Below the pieces are notes generated by a model. It was not told the origin of the DNA. It saw only the letters and a program-made list of their open reading frames with translations, and did not search any database. From IMG/VR virus record IMGVR_UViG_3300005526_000015, positions 1 to 42,849 of that record: a stretch of 42,849 bases of DNA. One strand, 5' to 3'. This document shows positions 6,567 to 14,796 of this stretch, piece after piece. Source of the stretch: a virus. The first letter of the stretch is position 1, and each line of letters opens with the position of its first letter. Both the position numbers and the translations under genes were made by a program.

Positions 6567-6596
6567 TTGAATAGATTCGAGCACTTATGTTATAAT
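6567..6596 (+). promoter_or_regulatory. Strong rightward sigma70-like promoter
   Basis: -35 TTGAAT (6567-6572), 18-bp spacer, perfect -10 TATAAT (6591-6596). Transcription should start near 6603, 8-9 bases before the ATG at 6612. Confidence 0.65.
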
Positions 6597-6611
6597 ACAT
6601 TTTCACCTTTT

Positions 6612-6839
6612 ATGACTAAAGAAGAAGATCTAGAATTCCAAAAATGGCTCGATGAATCTTTCGATGATATGTTTAACGAAGATCCTGGATTTCAACTAAT
6701 CCCATCCCCCACACAAAGTAAAAACAATTGCAAGCATCACCAGAAGAATAAGACCCCAATTGCCCTCCCAGAGAAGTCCTTTGAGAAGTGGTTTGTCTGT
6801 AGAAACTGTGGCAAGCCCATGTCCCAAAAGCCAGATTAA
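6612..6839 (+). CDS. 75-residue zinc-finger protein
   Basis: The frame opens earlier (6546), but that start lies upstream of the promoter at 6567-6596, so ATG 6612 is chosen. The product is acidic at the start (K-E-E-D-L-E-F-Q-K-W) and has C-K-H-H and C-R-N-C-G as a possible zinc site. The dispersed 9-mer at 6706-6714 is in frame and encodes S-P-T. First gene of the rightward operon; role unknown. Confidence 0.65.
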   Translation: MTKEEDLEFQKWLDESFDDMFNEDPGFQLIPSPTQSKNNCKHHQKNKTPIALPEKSFEKWFVCRNCGKPMSQKPD

Positions 6840-6844
6840 AAAGC

Positions 6845-6873
6845 TTGACAAGTGAATAGCAGAAAGTTACTAT
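6845..6873 (+). promoter_or_regulatory. Promoter for the exonuclease gene, leaderless layout
   Basis: Perfect -35 TTGACA (6845-6850), 17-bp spacer, -10 TACTAT (6868-6873). The ATG at 6881 follows after 7 bp and has no ribosome site. Confidence 0.6.
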
Positions 6874-6880
6874 AAATTAG

Positions 6881-7609
6881 ATGAATCCTCGTGTCCTTAT
6901 CTTTGACATTGAAACGAGATACATAATCTTCCGTGGTTGGAGAACCGGGAAGCAATTCGTAGACCAATCGCAAATCGTACTAGGTGAAGATAGTGATATC
7001 ATCTGCATCAGTTATAAATGGCTTGGAGAGAAACAAATCCATACATTACATTGGGGCCTTCAAGAACAAAGCAGTGCAAATATGATAGAAGCATTCAGCA
7101 AGGTGGTTGAGTCAGCAGATCTCTGTGTAGGTCATAACTGTGATGGCTTCGATATCAAACACATCAATACCCAAAGACTCTTGCACAACCAACCTCCCAT
7201 TGCTTGGCCTTCGTCTGAAGACACCCTAAAACAAATCCGCAAGCAATTCTACTTACCCAGCTATCGCCTCGACTACTTATCTAAACTACTCACCGGCACT
7301 GGCAAAGCCAAGATGGACTTTAGCGACTGGATAGATGTTGTAGAAAAGAAATCTACAAAAGCCCTAAAAAAGATGATCCACTACAATCGCCGCGACGTAA
7401 AGAAGCTAGAAGAAGCCTACAAAATAATCGCACCCCATCTAAAACCAAAACTACATGTAGGCATAGTAACCGGGGCAGGCAAAGATGTCTGTACTCGCTG
7501 TGGTTCAAAAGAATCTCGATCCAAAGGAATCGTATATTTAACTTCTGGTAAGTATAGACGCCGCCAGTGTAAAGCATGTGTAACAATTTATAGAGGAGCA
7601 AAAATATGA
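6881..7609 (+). CDS. DEDD-type 3'-5' exonuclease with C-terminal zinc ribbon
   Basis: 242 residues. Seen: Asp9 and Glu11 in F-D-I-E-T; Asp91 in C-D-G-F-D; and Tyr168 with Asp172 in Y-N-R-R-D. This is the DEDDy order of DnaQ/RNase H-fold exonucleases of the YprB-like group. Residues 204-233 add a zinc ribbon (Cys204, Cys207, Cys230, Cys233), which likely binds nucleic acid. Known: such enzymes trim 3' ends of DNA or RNA. The exact job here is not shown. It has its own leaderless promoter and overlaps the next gene by 4 bp. Confidence 0.75.
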   Translation: MNPRVLIFDIETRYIIFRGWRTGKQFVDQSQIVLGEDSDIICISYKWLGEKQIHTLHWGLQEQSSANMIEAFSKVVESADLCVGHNCDGFDIKHINTQRLLHNQPPIAWPSSEDTLKQIRKQFYLPSYRLDYLSKLLTGTGKAKMDFSDWIDVVEKKSTKALKKMIHYNRRDVKKLEEAYKIIAPHLKPKLHVGIVTGAGKDVCTRCGSKESRSKGIVYLTSGKYRRRQCKACVTIYRGAKI

Positions 7610-7836
7610 TGTTGTATGATCCAGATGGTCGACTAGAATCACCGTGGGAATGCTCAATCCGCAAAACAAGAAATGGCTACATTGTAACCTGGTATATAGA
7701 GATTCAAGACTCAAAAGAACCTCTCTACCGATTAGAAGAGTATCCCTGCAAATCAATCAAAGAAGCTATTGGCATTGCTACCGAATACTTAGGCGAACAT
7801 AACGTACTCGTAGACATCGTTAACGAAGACGAATAA
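7606..7836 (+). CDS. 76-residue acidic protein, unknown
   Basis: Starts at ATG 7606 overlapping the exonuclease stop (ATGA). Begins M-M-L-Y-D-P-D-G-R and ends N-E-D-E; strands and one helix (K-S-I-K-E-A-I-G-I-A) suggest a small alpha/beta domain. A copy of the dispersed 9-mer follows 10 bp after the stop. Confidence 0.65.
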   Translation: MMLYDPDGRLESPWECSIRKTRNGYIVTWYIEIQDSKEPLYRLEEYPCKSIKEAIGIATEYLGEHNVLVDIVNEDE

Positions 7837-7859
7837 GCTTCCGGGGTGTGGGGGCTCTG

Positions 7860-7888
7860 TTGAACTATGTATGGCAATGTGATATAAT
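7860..7888 (+). promoter_or_regulatory. Promoter for the packaging operon, leaderless layout
   Basis: -35 TTGAAC (7860-7865), 17-bp spacer, perfect -10 TATAAT (7883-7888). The GTG start codon lies only 5 bp on. The dispersed 9-mer at 7846-7854 sits 5 bp before the -35 box, and TATGG occurs in the spacer. Confidence 0.65.
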
Positions 7889-7893
7889 GTAGT

Positions 7894-8550
7894 GTGGACG
7901 ACTCGACCAAAAATCCCCCTTCAGATGATCTCAAACAAGTATGGCGACAAGAAACCAAACGTAAGCGCCGTGCTGATAAGGTTGCTAAAGAAAAAGAAGT
8001 AGCCTCTGTCTATCAGGCTGATGCTAAAGAGATAGCAGAATCACAGAGTGATTGGGATAAACTTAAGACCTTGGCCCAACTCAAATTTCCCCCACATCTC
8101 GCAGAGAAATTCAAACTAAGACCAGAACAAAGACTCGCTGCTATAGCTTTCTGTATTGGTTGGTCTATAGAAAAGATCTCCCTCGCCTCGGGAATCCACC
8201 GCAACACCATCTCTCGCTGGTTCAATAGTGAAGAGACTGTTCAAGAGTTTATGAAGGCGGTACAATACCATACAGGTAATAAAGACTCTAAAGAGATCAT
8301 CGATAATGAGCAATACACTTCTCTTCAGGTTCTTAAAGATCTTAGGGATGATCCTATGACTTCCGCCTCCACTCGTAAAGAAATAGCTATCTGGTTCTTT
8401 GAACAAAAGCATGGCAAGGCCAAAGAATCCAAAGAGATTAAAGGAATCAATCTTAAAGATCTTACCGAGCAAATGAAGCAAGCAAAGGTAGATGATGTGC
8501 TTGCCTTGCTTGATGATGAGCCATTAGAATCAGATTCCAAAAATGACTAA
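7894..8550 (+). CDS. terS: Putative terminase small subunit
   Basis: 218 residues, GTG start at 7894 set by the promoter. Basic N-terminal helix, then a helix-turn-helix at about residues 75-105 (W-S-I-E-K-I-S-L-A-S-G-I-H-R-N-T-I-S-R-W-F, shown as single letters), then helices and an acidic tail. Known: small terminases bind packaging sites through such a domain and hand DNA to the large subunit. The call rests on the domain plan and on the direct overlap with the large-terminase gene (stop and start share ATGACTAA). It carries CCCCCACAT (8089-8097), one base off the dispersed 9-mer. Confidence 0.7.
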   Translation: MDDSTKNPPSDDLKQVWRQETKRKRRADKVAKEKEVASVYQADAKEIAESQSDWDKLKTLAQLKFPPHLAEKFKLRPEQRLAAIAFCIGWSIEKISLASGIHRNTISRWFNSEETVQEFMKAVQYHTGNKDSKEIIDNEQYTSLQVLKDLRDDPMTSASTRKEIAIWFFEQKHGKAKESKEIKGINLKDLTEQMKQAKVDDVLALLDDEPLESDSKND

Positions 8551-9235
8551 GTATACCAACTTCCAAAAGAAGCTTATTGCAATGCCCCTGGCTCAGCGGC
8601 TCATTGCTCTACAAGATCCCTACACATTCATTAAAGCCTGCATCTATACCAGAGATGAAGTTGATAAAGATAACCCAGTCAAACTTGCCCCCATGACGCC
8701 AGGACTACCGGGATATAAACCATATGTAGAAACCGCCATACGTGTACTTGAGGCTTGCCCCAGAACTATCTTTGATAAGTCTCGCCGCATGTGGATCTCA
8801 TATACAATCTTAGCATTCTATCTTCATAGATCTTTTACAAACACAGACCAGAGATACGGTATCGTTACAGAAAAGTTTGATAAGAGTGTCGAGCACTTAC
8901 GCAACATGAAGTTAATGTATGAGAACATTCCAGAAGAGATCTACCCTAAAGCTTGTAGGCCCACACTCAAATCACGAGAAGGACTCATTGAATTTGAAGA
9001 GATCGGTTCTCTAATCCATGCTATAGCATCAGGTCCAGACCAAGCAAGGCAGTTCGGGTTCTCAGGCCTGTTTTTTGATGAGTATGACTTCTGGGCAGAC
9101 CAAGAGAGCACCTATGCTGCTGCACTTCCTACACTAGGTAATACAGGTCTTCTCACGATAGCCACTACGCATCAAATGATTGCTACTGGCGAAGACTCTC
9201 ACTATAAGAAGCTTCTCGAGGATCGCCTTGACTAA
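8543..9235 (+). CDS. terL (N-part): Terminase large subunit, ATPase part
   Basis: 230 residues. The nucleotide-binding loop is of the atypical phage kind (K79-S-R-R-M-W-I-S, no G-K-T). Walker B is L-F-F-D-E (176-180), followed by the coupling motif A-T-T-H near 207-210. The frame stops at 9235, just where the nuclease domain would follow. The nuclease is in the next frame (+1). Either the gene is truly split, a +1 frameshift joins the parts, or there is a one-base error. Role: motor that pumps DNA into the prohead. Confidence 0.85.
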   Translation: MTKYTNFQKKLIAMPLAQRLIALQDPYTFIKACIYTRDEVDKDNPVKLAPMTPGLPGYKPYVETAIRVLEACPRTIFDKSRRMWISYTILAFYLHRSFTNTDQRYGIVTEKFDKSVEHLRNMKLMYENIPEEIYPKACRPTLKSREGLIEFEEIGSLIHAIASGPDQARQFGFSGLFFDEYDFWADQESTYAAALPTLGNTGLLTIATTHQMIATGEDSHYKKLLEDRLD

Positions 9236-10118
9236 GAAAGTCCCAGGTGTGTCTGAGTTATCTCGGTTCCTTCCAGATGATCCTATGGGAGTATCAATTC
9301 ACAAGAATCCTAAGAATGGCTTCGTCGTAGTTGGTTTAGATTACTTTGCTGATCCAGAACGTAGAGATCCTAAGTGGATTCAAGAACAGCGCCAGACACT
9401 TGGTATCAAACGTTGTGCTGTAGAAGTAGAGCGCTCTTGGGAGACCTTTGCAGGTAAAGGAATCTATGACAAAGCATTCTATAAGCACCTGCACATTACC
9501 CCCACACCAATCTCATATAACCCACTATTTCCCATCTTCCGTGGCTGGGATTTCGGTGGCAATCAGTCAGTCGCAATATGTCAAATCATAGATGGTAGAC
9601 TCAACGTCTTAGATGAAATGCCAAACAAAGGACTTAACACCAGAGCCTTTGCCCCAGAAGTAATCTCATATTGCAATTCACGATATGGTAGTGACGTACA
9701 TTATTTAGACATCGTTGACCCCTCCGCTGCTTGGGAAGGTAAGACTGCTGAAGGCAAGGCCTGCACAGATGTGATGCGAGAGTACGACATGCTCCCCATA
9801 GCAGCACCCACAAATGATCCCCAGAAACGAATTGATGCAGTAATAGAACTCCTTATGCGCCTATGTCCAGATGGCAAACCCGCACTTCAGATAAGTCCTA
9901 ATTGCCAAATGCTTATTAGAGGATTTGAAGGAGGCTACCATTATCCAGAGAAAATCACTCAGGCTAAACGAATGGATCGCCCTGTAAAGAATCTATTCTC
10001 CCATATTCATGATGCTTTACAATATGTTGCCCTTCGCATGAAATCTCACAACACAGATCGATCAGAAGAAATAGATTATGAATCAGCCATCACCAGATAC
10101 AAGTTCTCAAATAATTAA
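9228..10118 (+). CDS. terL (C-part): Terminase large subunit, nuclease part
   Basis: 296 residues from TTG 9228. A ribosome site (GAGG at 9218-9221) lies 6 bp before this TTG, and the first part ends TTGACTAA, the same overlap type used by other gene pairs here. Seen: Asp108 in G-W-D-F-G-G, Asp164 in V-D-P-S-A, and Asp262 in H-D-A-L-Q-Y. These are the three acidic residues of the RNase H-like headful nuclease. The dispersed 9-mer at 9499-9507 is in frame (T-P-T). The frame is open further upstream (to 9180), so the exact start is uncertain. Confidence 0.85.
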   Translation: MTKKVPGVSELSRFLPDDPMGVSIHKNPKNGFVVVGLDYFADPERRDPKWIQEQRQTLGIKRCAVEVERSWETFAGKGIYDKAFYKHLHITPTPISYNPLFPIFRGWDFGGNQSVAICQIIDGRLNVLDEMPNKGLNTRAFAPEVISYCNSRYGSDVHYLDIVDPSAAWEGKTAEGKACTDVMREYDMLPIAAPTNDPQKRIDAVIELLMRLCPDGKPALQISPNCQMLIRGFEGGYHYPEKITQAKRMDRPVKNLFSHIHDALQYVALRMKSHNTDRSEEIDYESAITRYKFSNN

Positions 10119-10257
10119 GTTCCACAAAGTCTGTAAAAACTGTAGGATACAGCAACTTTCTCCACTAGAGAAGATCCAAGGTCTTTGTCGCAGCTGTAGA
10201 AAAGTTCTTACTGCTAAGCCAGCCCCCACACGCCCAAAGTATAGCTTCTGCAAGTAG
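10078..10257 (+). CDS. 59-residue zinc-ribbon protein
   Basis: Starts at ATG 10078 inside the terminase gene (41-bp overlap). Cys19-x2-Cys22 and Cys37-x2-Cys40 form a classic ribbon, followed by a basic tail. The dispersed 9-mer at 10223-10231 is in frame (A-P-T). The start is only weakly supported by its AGAAGAA leader. Confidence 0.6.
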   Translation: MNQPSPDTSSQIIKFHKVCKNCRIQQLSPLEKIQGLCRSCRKVLTAKPAPTRPKYSFCK

Positions 10258-10286
10258 TTGCCATATAATGCAATATATGGTATAAT
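10258..10286 (+). promoter_or_regulatory. Promoter with palindromic CCATATA...TATATGG spacer
   Basis: -35 TTGCCA (10258-10263), 17-bp spacer, perfect -10 TATAAT (10281-10286). The spacer carries CCATATA, 6 bp, TATATGG as an inverted repeat, which is closely matched by the promoter at 15289. The ATG at 10295 follows after 8 bp. Confidence 0.7.
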
Positions 10287-10294
10287 CTTATATC

Positions 10295-10555
10295 ATGCCA
10301 ACAGACGTTAAAAAACGGTTGGCCGACGGTACAATCTCGTTAATACCGTTACTTCAAGTATCTAAAAGAGATGGAGGAACATATAGCAACGATTGTTTGT
10401 ACTGCCATCATTGCGGCCATTTCGTACCGCCTCGCACTTGCTTCACACAAAACGAAAAGTATTCGTGTCGCAAATGTGAGAACACTTCTGTTTTTATTAT
10501 TTGGGGCCCTTCGAAATCCGGCAGCTGGAACGCTGAGCTTGCTCCTATACACTAA
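10295..10555 (+). CDS. 86-residue zinc-ribbon protein
   Basis: Start set by the promoter 8 bp upstream; near-leaderless. C-L-Y-C-H-H-C-G near residues 34-41 and C-R-K-C near 58-61 form a probable zinc site. A different frame (10371-10574) encodes a hydrophobic 67-residue peptide over the same DNA; it is not called. Confidence 0.6.
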   Translation: MPTDVKKRLADGTISLIPLLQVSKRDGGTYSNDCLYCHHCGHFVPPRTCFTQNEKYSCRKCENTSVFIIWGPSKSGSWNAELAPIH

Positions 10556-10563
10556 AGGTGACA

Positions 10564-12477
10564 ATGACATCTGAATATGAATCTAAACTCGCTGATCAGC
10601 GACGCAAAGTAGCCGACTTCATTTTAAGCTGTGCAATCGAATCAAGACTAAATGAAAAAGTTCCCCGCCGACTACAAAACAAATTAAATTGGGACTACTT
10701 CCACGGAACAATTGACTGGTCACACAAGCGCGAATCAGATCCCAGAATCCACTTACATAAAATAGGCGTCTCCGCAGAGAGAACTAAAGCTAAATTCAAA
10801 GGTGCCCTAATGAAATGGGACCAATGGATCACAGTAGAACGCCACTATCTTCCCCCCAATCCGATCCTCCCCGACTTCGCTGCAAGAAATTTACTTATTA
10901 AACAACTTAAAAATGCCAAAGCTGAGACTGTAATCTCCGATGCTATCCTTCGTGGGCTTATGGAATCTAGAATCGCTATCAAAATTGGCAGCAAATATGT
11001 TACCAAACCCCGGTATACCAAGGATGGTGTGGGGGCTCTGGTAAGAGATGAAGAGAAAGTCTGGCAACTCAACCTTGATGCTATCCCTTTTGAAGGATTT
11101 CTTATCGATACTGAGAATACTAAAGACCCAATCTATCAAATTGAAGAGTGTAGAGTCGATTATAACCAAGTTTTAGAGCTTTCTTCTGAAGAACAGTCCG
11201 CAGATAAGCCATTTCGCCTAGAAGCGGTTAAATCTTTAGTGGCTTTCCCACAAAGAGAGCAAGAACAGGCTGAAAGAGCTGCTCGCGGCAACTATATTGA
11301 CATTCCAAGGCTTCGTCACCGTAAACAAATCCTAATTCAGAACTTTTACGGCACAATTCTCAATGAAGACGGTACTATTTTCGAATGGGAGACCGAATCA
11401 GGTGAAAAAATCCCTCTAAAGAACGTGTTTTGTGTCATGGCTAACGAATCAGAGCTTCTTATTGACCCAATGCAGAACAAAAGATGGTCAGCGAAGTCCC
11501 CATACATATCAGCAGACCCGCTACGCTCCCCAAGCAATGGTAGAAAAGCTCTTATGGACGCTGGTGTCTTAGTCAATCAAGCTCAAGATGAATTATTCTC
11601 ACTCGCATTAGCTGGTGCTCTTAAAGCAGCACACAATGTCACCTGGTATCGCAAAGATTGGATCGCGGATAAACGAGTCCTCTCTGGTGGTATCCGAGAT
11701 GGTGATCAAGTTGCTATCGATGCATCTTGCCCACCTAATGCCACACCCCTAGGCACAATTAAAACAGGTGAAGTCCCACAAGAAGTATTCACTATGCAGC
11801 AAGTCCTTGATCGAGTATTTGCAGAAAACGTCCTATCAAACCAGATCGACTTAAGTGGTAACTTACCCGGCAAGCAAGTCCGAGCTACTGAAGTCGTATC
11901 AGCATCTACCGCTATTGCAGATGTATTTGATTCAATGAGTGGTGACATTGAACATGATCTTATTGAGCCTCTTGCTGAAGAATGTCTTTATGAGATCGTT
12001 CAACACATTGATGAGATGGATGAAGAAGAAGTTAAATCTTGCTTTGAAGATCGTCAAGACCTAGCAGATCAATTCATGAAACTTTCTCCTAAGAAACGTT
12101 TTGAACAGGTCGCAGGTACTTTCAAATTTGGTGGCAAAGGTCTCCATGGTCTTATTGCAAATCAAGCCAAAGGCCAAATGATGGTAAATTTACTGTCAAC
12201 GATTATGAGCAATCCTCTTACCCAACAAGCAGTCGAATCATCAATCTCACCAGTCAAAATCATTAATGAGATCGCTAAAGGCATGGGTATGGATATCGAA
12301 GAGCTTAAACCATCTCCACAAGAGTCTCAGATGATTCAACAGAAACAACTTATTAGAGAACAGGCATTAGCCCAACAAGCAGGTGGTCAACAACCACAAC
12401 CAGGAAATGCTTCACAAGGATCGCAGCCATCCCCAGAACAACCCGCTGGTAATGGCGCACCCGGACAAGGAATGTAA
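10564..12477 (+). CDS. Portal protein
   Basis: 637 residues from ATG 10564, which follows AAAGGTG by 5 bp; an in-frame GTG at 10558 is the alternative. The length, position right after the large terminase, helical N-terminus, mixed beta core (residues about 130-300), long helical region and Gln/Pro/Gly-rich tail fit podovirus-type portals. No single catalytic motif exists for this family. Known: twelve copies form the ring through which DNA enters and leaves the head. The dispersed 9-mer at 11027-11035 is in frame (G-V-G). Confidence 0.75.
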   Translation: MTSEYESKLADQRRKVADFILSCAIESRLNEKVPRRLQNKLNWDYFHGTIDWSHKRESDPRIHLHKIGVSAERTKAKFKGALMKWDQWITVERHYLPPNPILPDFAARNLLIKQLKNAKAETVISDAILRGLMESRIAIKIGSKYVTKPRYTKDGVGALVRDEEKVWQLNLDAIPFEGFLIDTENTKDPIYQIEECRVDYNQVLELSSEEQSADKPFRLEAVKSLVAFPQREQEQAERAARGNYIDIPRLRHRKQILIQNFYGTILNEDGTIFEWETESGEKIPLKNVFCVMANESELLIDPMQNKRWSAKSPYISADPLRSPSNGRKALMDAGVLVNQAQDELFSLALAGALKAAHNVTWYRKDWIADKRVLSGGIRDGDQVAIDASCPPNATPLGTIKTGEVPQEVFTMQQVLDRVFAENVLSNQIDLSGNLPGKQVRATEVVSASTAIADVFDSMSGDIEHDLIEPLAEECLYEIVQHIDEMDEEEVKSCFEDRQDLADQFMKLSPKKRFEQVAGTFKFGGKGLHGLIANQAKGQMMVNLLSTIMSNPLTQQAVESSISPVKIINEIAKGMGMDIEELKPSPQESQMIQQKQLIREQALAQQAGGQQPQPGNASQGSQPSPEQPAGNGAPGQGM

Positions 12478-12723
12478 ATGGCTGTGTTACGGGGGACAAC
12501 CAGAAGTCGTTTACCCTCATTTGTAAAAAGTATTATTACACCCATAATTGAGTTATTTCAAACATGGGGATTACTTTCTTTTACATATTCTTCTAAACCA
12601 GAACGCCAAGCAACAATTATAACCACAGGAACAATGCCCCTTTCTATTGCAATAAAAAGTGAACCAGAACAACCTAGACAAGATGTTTTTGTTTCTTTTA
12701 ATTGCACTTATTTTATTCGGTAA
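12478..12723 (+). CDS. 81-residue protein, unknown
   Basis: Abuts the portal stop. Basic start (R-G-T-T-R-S-R), a hydrophobic stretch I-T-P-I-I-E-L-F, and mixed rest. Probably a small head or neck component by position only. Confidence 0.5.
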   Translation: MAVLRGTTRSRLPSFVKSIITPIIELFQTWGLLSFTYSSKPERQATIITTGTMPLSIAIKSEPEQPRQDVFVSFNCTYFIR

Positions 12724-12726
12724 TTT

Positions 12727-14028
12727 ATGTCATCAAGTTTTGTACGAATTCCAGATGATTCAGGATACAGCGGTCCCAGAATACGCACTTTTACAACCAC
12801 GGATGGTGGAAATACAGTTCATCAACATGCAATGGTTTTGGTGGATCAGAATGGTAACCCTATAACACCAACGAATCCTTCTGATACACAACCAATCACA
12901 GGAACTGTCTCAGTAGATAACTTTCCAGCAACTCAACCAGTAAGTGGTCCAATAACAGATACTCAACTAAGAGCCTCCCCTGTTCCCACTACTCTTTCAG
13001 GTCTTACAACTAAAGCATTAAACAATCAAATAGTAGCCACAGATGTAGGTCTTGTTTCACAAACAGTTATTCATGGTCTTACAACAGGTGGTGGCGGAGG
13101 TTATGTAGAGGTAAAAGTAACTCCTTCTGGTGCAGTTGTGGCAGATACCTCAGGATCAACACAACCCATAAGCGGATCAGTAAGTGTAAGCAATTTTCCA
13201 GCAACTCAGCCTATCAGTGGTAGTGTATCAATTTCTAACTTTCCAGGTACCCAACCAGTAAGTGCATCTTCTTTGCCATTGCCTAGTGGTGCAAGCACTG
13301 AAGCAACTCTCGCTTTAATCAAAGCAAAAACAGATAATTTAGATGTGGCATTAAGTACTCGAACTAAACCAGCAGATACTCAAAATATAACTGGGTCAGT
13401 ATCAGTAAGTAATTTTCCTGCTACACAAGTGGTTACAGGTATATTCTTTCAAGCGACACAACCAGTAAGTATTGCATCTCCGATTGTTTCTAAAACTACA
13501 GATGAACAAACACTTACTGGTGTGTATTACTATCATGCTGGTGCTCTGACAGTTCAGGCAGCAGCAGATGCAGCAACAGCAGGTCGTTTTTGGGTAATTA
13601 ATCCTATCGGATCTGGTGGAACTATTCGTATCAAATCTATTGAATTTGCCAGTCAATTAGGCTCTGCTTTAGCTGCTCCAACAAGTCCTAGAATAACAAT
13701 AGAACGAGTTAGTTTCACTGGAACATCTTCGGGTGCAACCTTGACTGCAGCTAAAAGGAAAACATCTGATGCTACACCTAAAAGCATTTTAACAACTGCC
13801 TCAACTGGATTGACGTTAACCGCAGGAAGTGTTATAATGTCTTTACTACCTATCGCCTCTGCCACAGCCGTTGGATATACTGCAAGTGCTGTTGAAAAAT
13901 GGAAACCAGATATAAATGATCGAATTGAACTAGTCCCAGGAGAAGGCATTGTTTGTAGACAAGCAGATACAGGAACTACTTCTGATACTAGAAGATTTAC
14001 TATTGATATAACTTTAGAGGAATTTTAA
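12727..14028 (+). CDS. Virion protein with repeated N-F-P-A-T-Q-P motifs
   Basis: 433 residues. Short beta-like repeats of the form S-V-S-V-S-N-F-P-A-T-Q-P occur at about 62-71, 150-162, 164-177 and 222-234. A Gly-rich stretch (120-125) follows the first repeat. The C-terminal 190 residues form a different, beta-rich domain without repeats. Known: this repeat is common in phage structural proteins; its exact role is not known to me. The position between portal and scaffold suggests a head decoration or fibre. Confidence 0.65.
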   Translation: MSSSFVRIPDDSGYSGPRIRTFTTTDGGNTVHQHAMVLVDQNGNPITPTNPSDTQPITGTVSVDNFPATQPVSGPITDTQLRASPVPTTLSGLTTKALNNQIVATDVGLVSQTVIHGLTTGGGGGYVEVKVTPSGAVVADTSGSTQPISGSVSVSNFPATQPISGSVSISNFPGTQPVSASSLPLPSGASTEATLALIKAKTDNLDVALSTRTKPADTQNITGSVSVSNFPATQVVTGIFFQATQPVSIASPIVSKTTDEQTLTGVYYYHAGALTVQAAADAATAGRFWVINPIGSGGTIRIKSIEFASQLGSALAAPTSPRITIERVSFTGTSSGATLTAAKRKTSDATPKSILTTASTGLTLTAGSVIMSLLPIASATAVGYTASAVEKWKPDINDRIELVPGEGIVCRQADTGTTSDTRRFTIDITLEEF

Positions 14029-14213
14029 TGTTTAAAAGTATAACAGCAAAACAACCAAAATCAAAGTCTATTAAAAGAAATCCCGTTAGGCATGTTGGTA
14101 AAAAGAAAAGTCCTAAAAAATCAGATGATCTTGGTTTTATGGATTCATTAGGTGGTATCGGTGGCGGAATGCGCGGAACTGGTGAGCCTGGTGATTCAGA
14201 AAGTTCAGATTAA
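14028..14213 (+). CDS. 61-residue basic/acidic head-region protein, copy 1
   Basis: Lys/Arg-rich first half with R-N-P-V-R-H-V-G-K-K-K-S, then a Gly/Asp-rich end with M-D-S-L-G-G. The next gene is its sister: it has R-N-K-V-R-H-I-G-R-K-K-S and L-D-S-L. Both sit between the portal block and scaffold. Confidence 0.65.
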   Translation: MFKSITAKQPKSKSIKRNPVRHVGKKKSPKKSDDLGFMDSLGGIGGGMRGTGEPGDSESSD

Positions 14214-14214
14214 T

Positions 14215-14400
14215 ATGAAAAAACCCCTATTTAAAAAGCCAGAATTTAAAGCACCCCAAAGAAACAAAGTAAGACATATTGGTCGTAAGAAATCTCTTGT
14301 GGCCAAAGATGTAGGTGATTTGAGTTGGCTTGATTCACTAAGTAAAGGTGCTGGCGGCAATATGTCTCCTGGCCCATCAGATAATGAAGGAGGCAACTAA
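14215..14400 (+). CDS. 61-residue basic/acidic head-region protein, copy 2
   Basis: Start ATG 14215 is two bases after the stop of copy 1. It aligns with copy 1 along its length (R-H-x-G-x-K-K-S, then x-x-D-S-L), so the pair looks like a tandem duplication. Function unknown; a basic N-half may contact DNA or RNA. Confidence 0.65.
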   Translation: MKKPLFKKPEFKAPQRNKVRHIGRKKSLVAKDVGDLSWLDSLSKGAGGNMSPGPSDNEGGN

Positions 14401-14582
14401 TGCCACTAAAATCAGGACAAGGTAAAAAAGTACGTCAAGAAAACATTGCAGAAATTCTTGATAGTTACAAAAATAAAGGTAGCATTGGTACATCCAAACC
14501 TGCTTCTAAAAAAGCTGCAATCAGACAAGCAGTCGCAATTTCATATGCTAAACAGAGAGAAGGCAAACGTGGCCGGAAATAA
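14400..14582 (+). CDS. DUF6496-like 60-residue protein
   Basis: Starts M-P-L-K-S-G-Q-G-K-K-V and has K-A-A-I-R-Q-A-V-A-I-S-Y-A, the layout of small phage proteins with a lysine-rich start and a Q-A-V-A-I-A helix. The family is recognised from memory only. Coupled to the previous gene (TAATG). Confidence 0.55.
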   Translation: MPLKSGQGKKVRQENIAEILDSYKNKGSIGTSKPASKKAAIRQAVAISYAKQREGKRGRK

Positions 14583-14796
14583 CTTATTTCAATCAGATGA
14601 TCTACATGGTGGCTCGCAAGCTCCTGTAGAGCAAAAACAACAGTCTAGTGGTGGAGGAGTTGGTGGCGCATTAAAAGGTTTTGCTACAGCAATGGATAAA
14701 GTAGCTCATAATGATGCTCTACAGCAATCTGAAGAAGCTAAAGCAAATAATTCTCAACCACAATTTACTAATCCTAATAGTGCAGGGAGCATGTAA
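14569..14796 (+). CDS. 75-residue Gln/Ser/Gly-rich protein
   Basis: GTG 14569 follows AGAAGG by 6 bp and overlaps the previous gene by 14 bp. Low-complexity (Q-K-Q-Q-S-S-G-G-G-V-G-G) with one amphipathic helix. Unknown; likely a minor virion or assembly protein by position. Confidence 0.55.
   Translation: MAGNNLFQSDDLHGGSQAPVEQKQQSSGGGVGGALKGFATAMDKVAHNDALQQSEEAKANNSQPQFTNPNSAGSM

Noticed and set aside
10371-10574. 67-codon hydrophobic frame overlapping the zinc-ribbon gene at 10295
   Set aside because: The promoter points to the 10295 start; the overlapping frame has only a weak ribosome site and may be a shadow.
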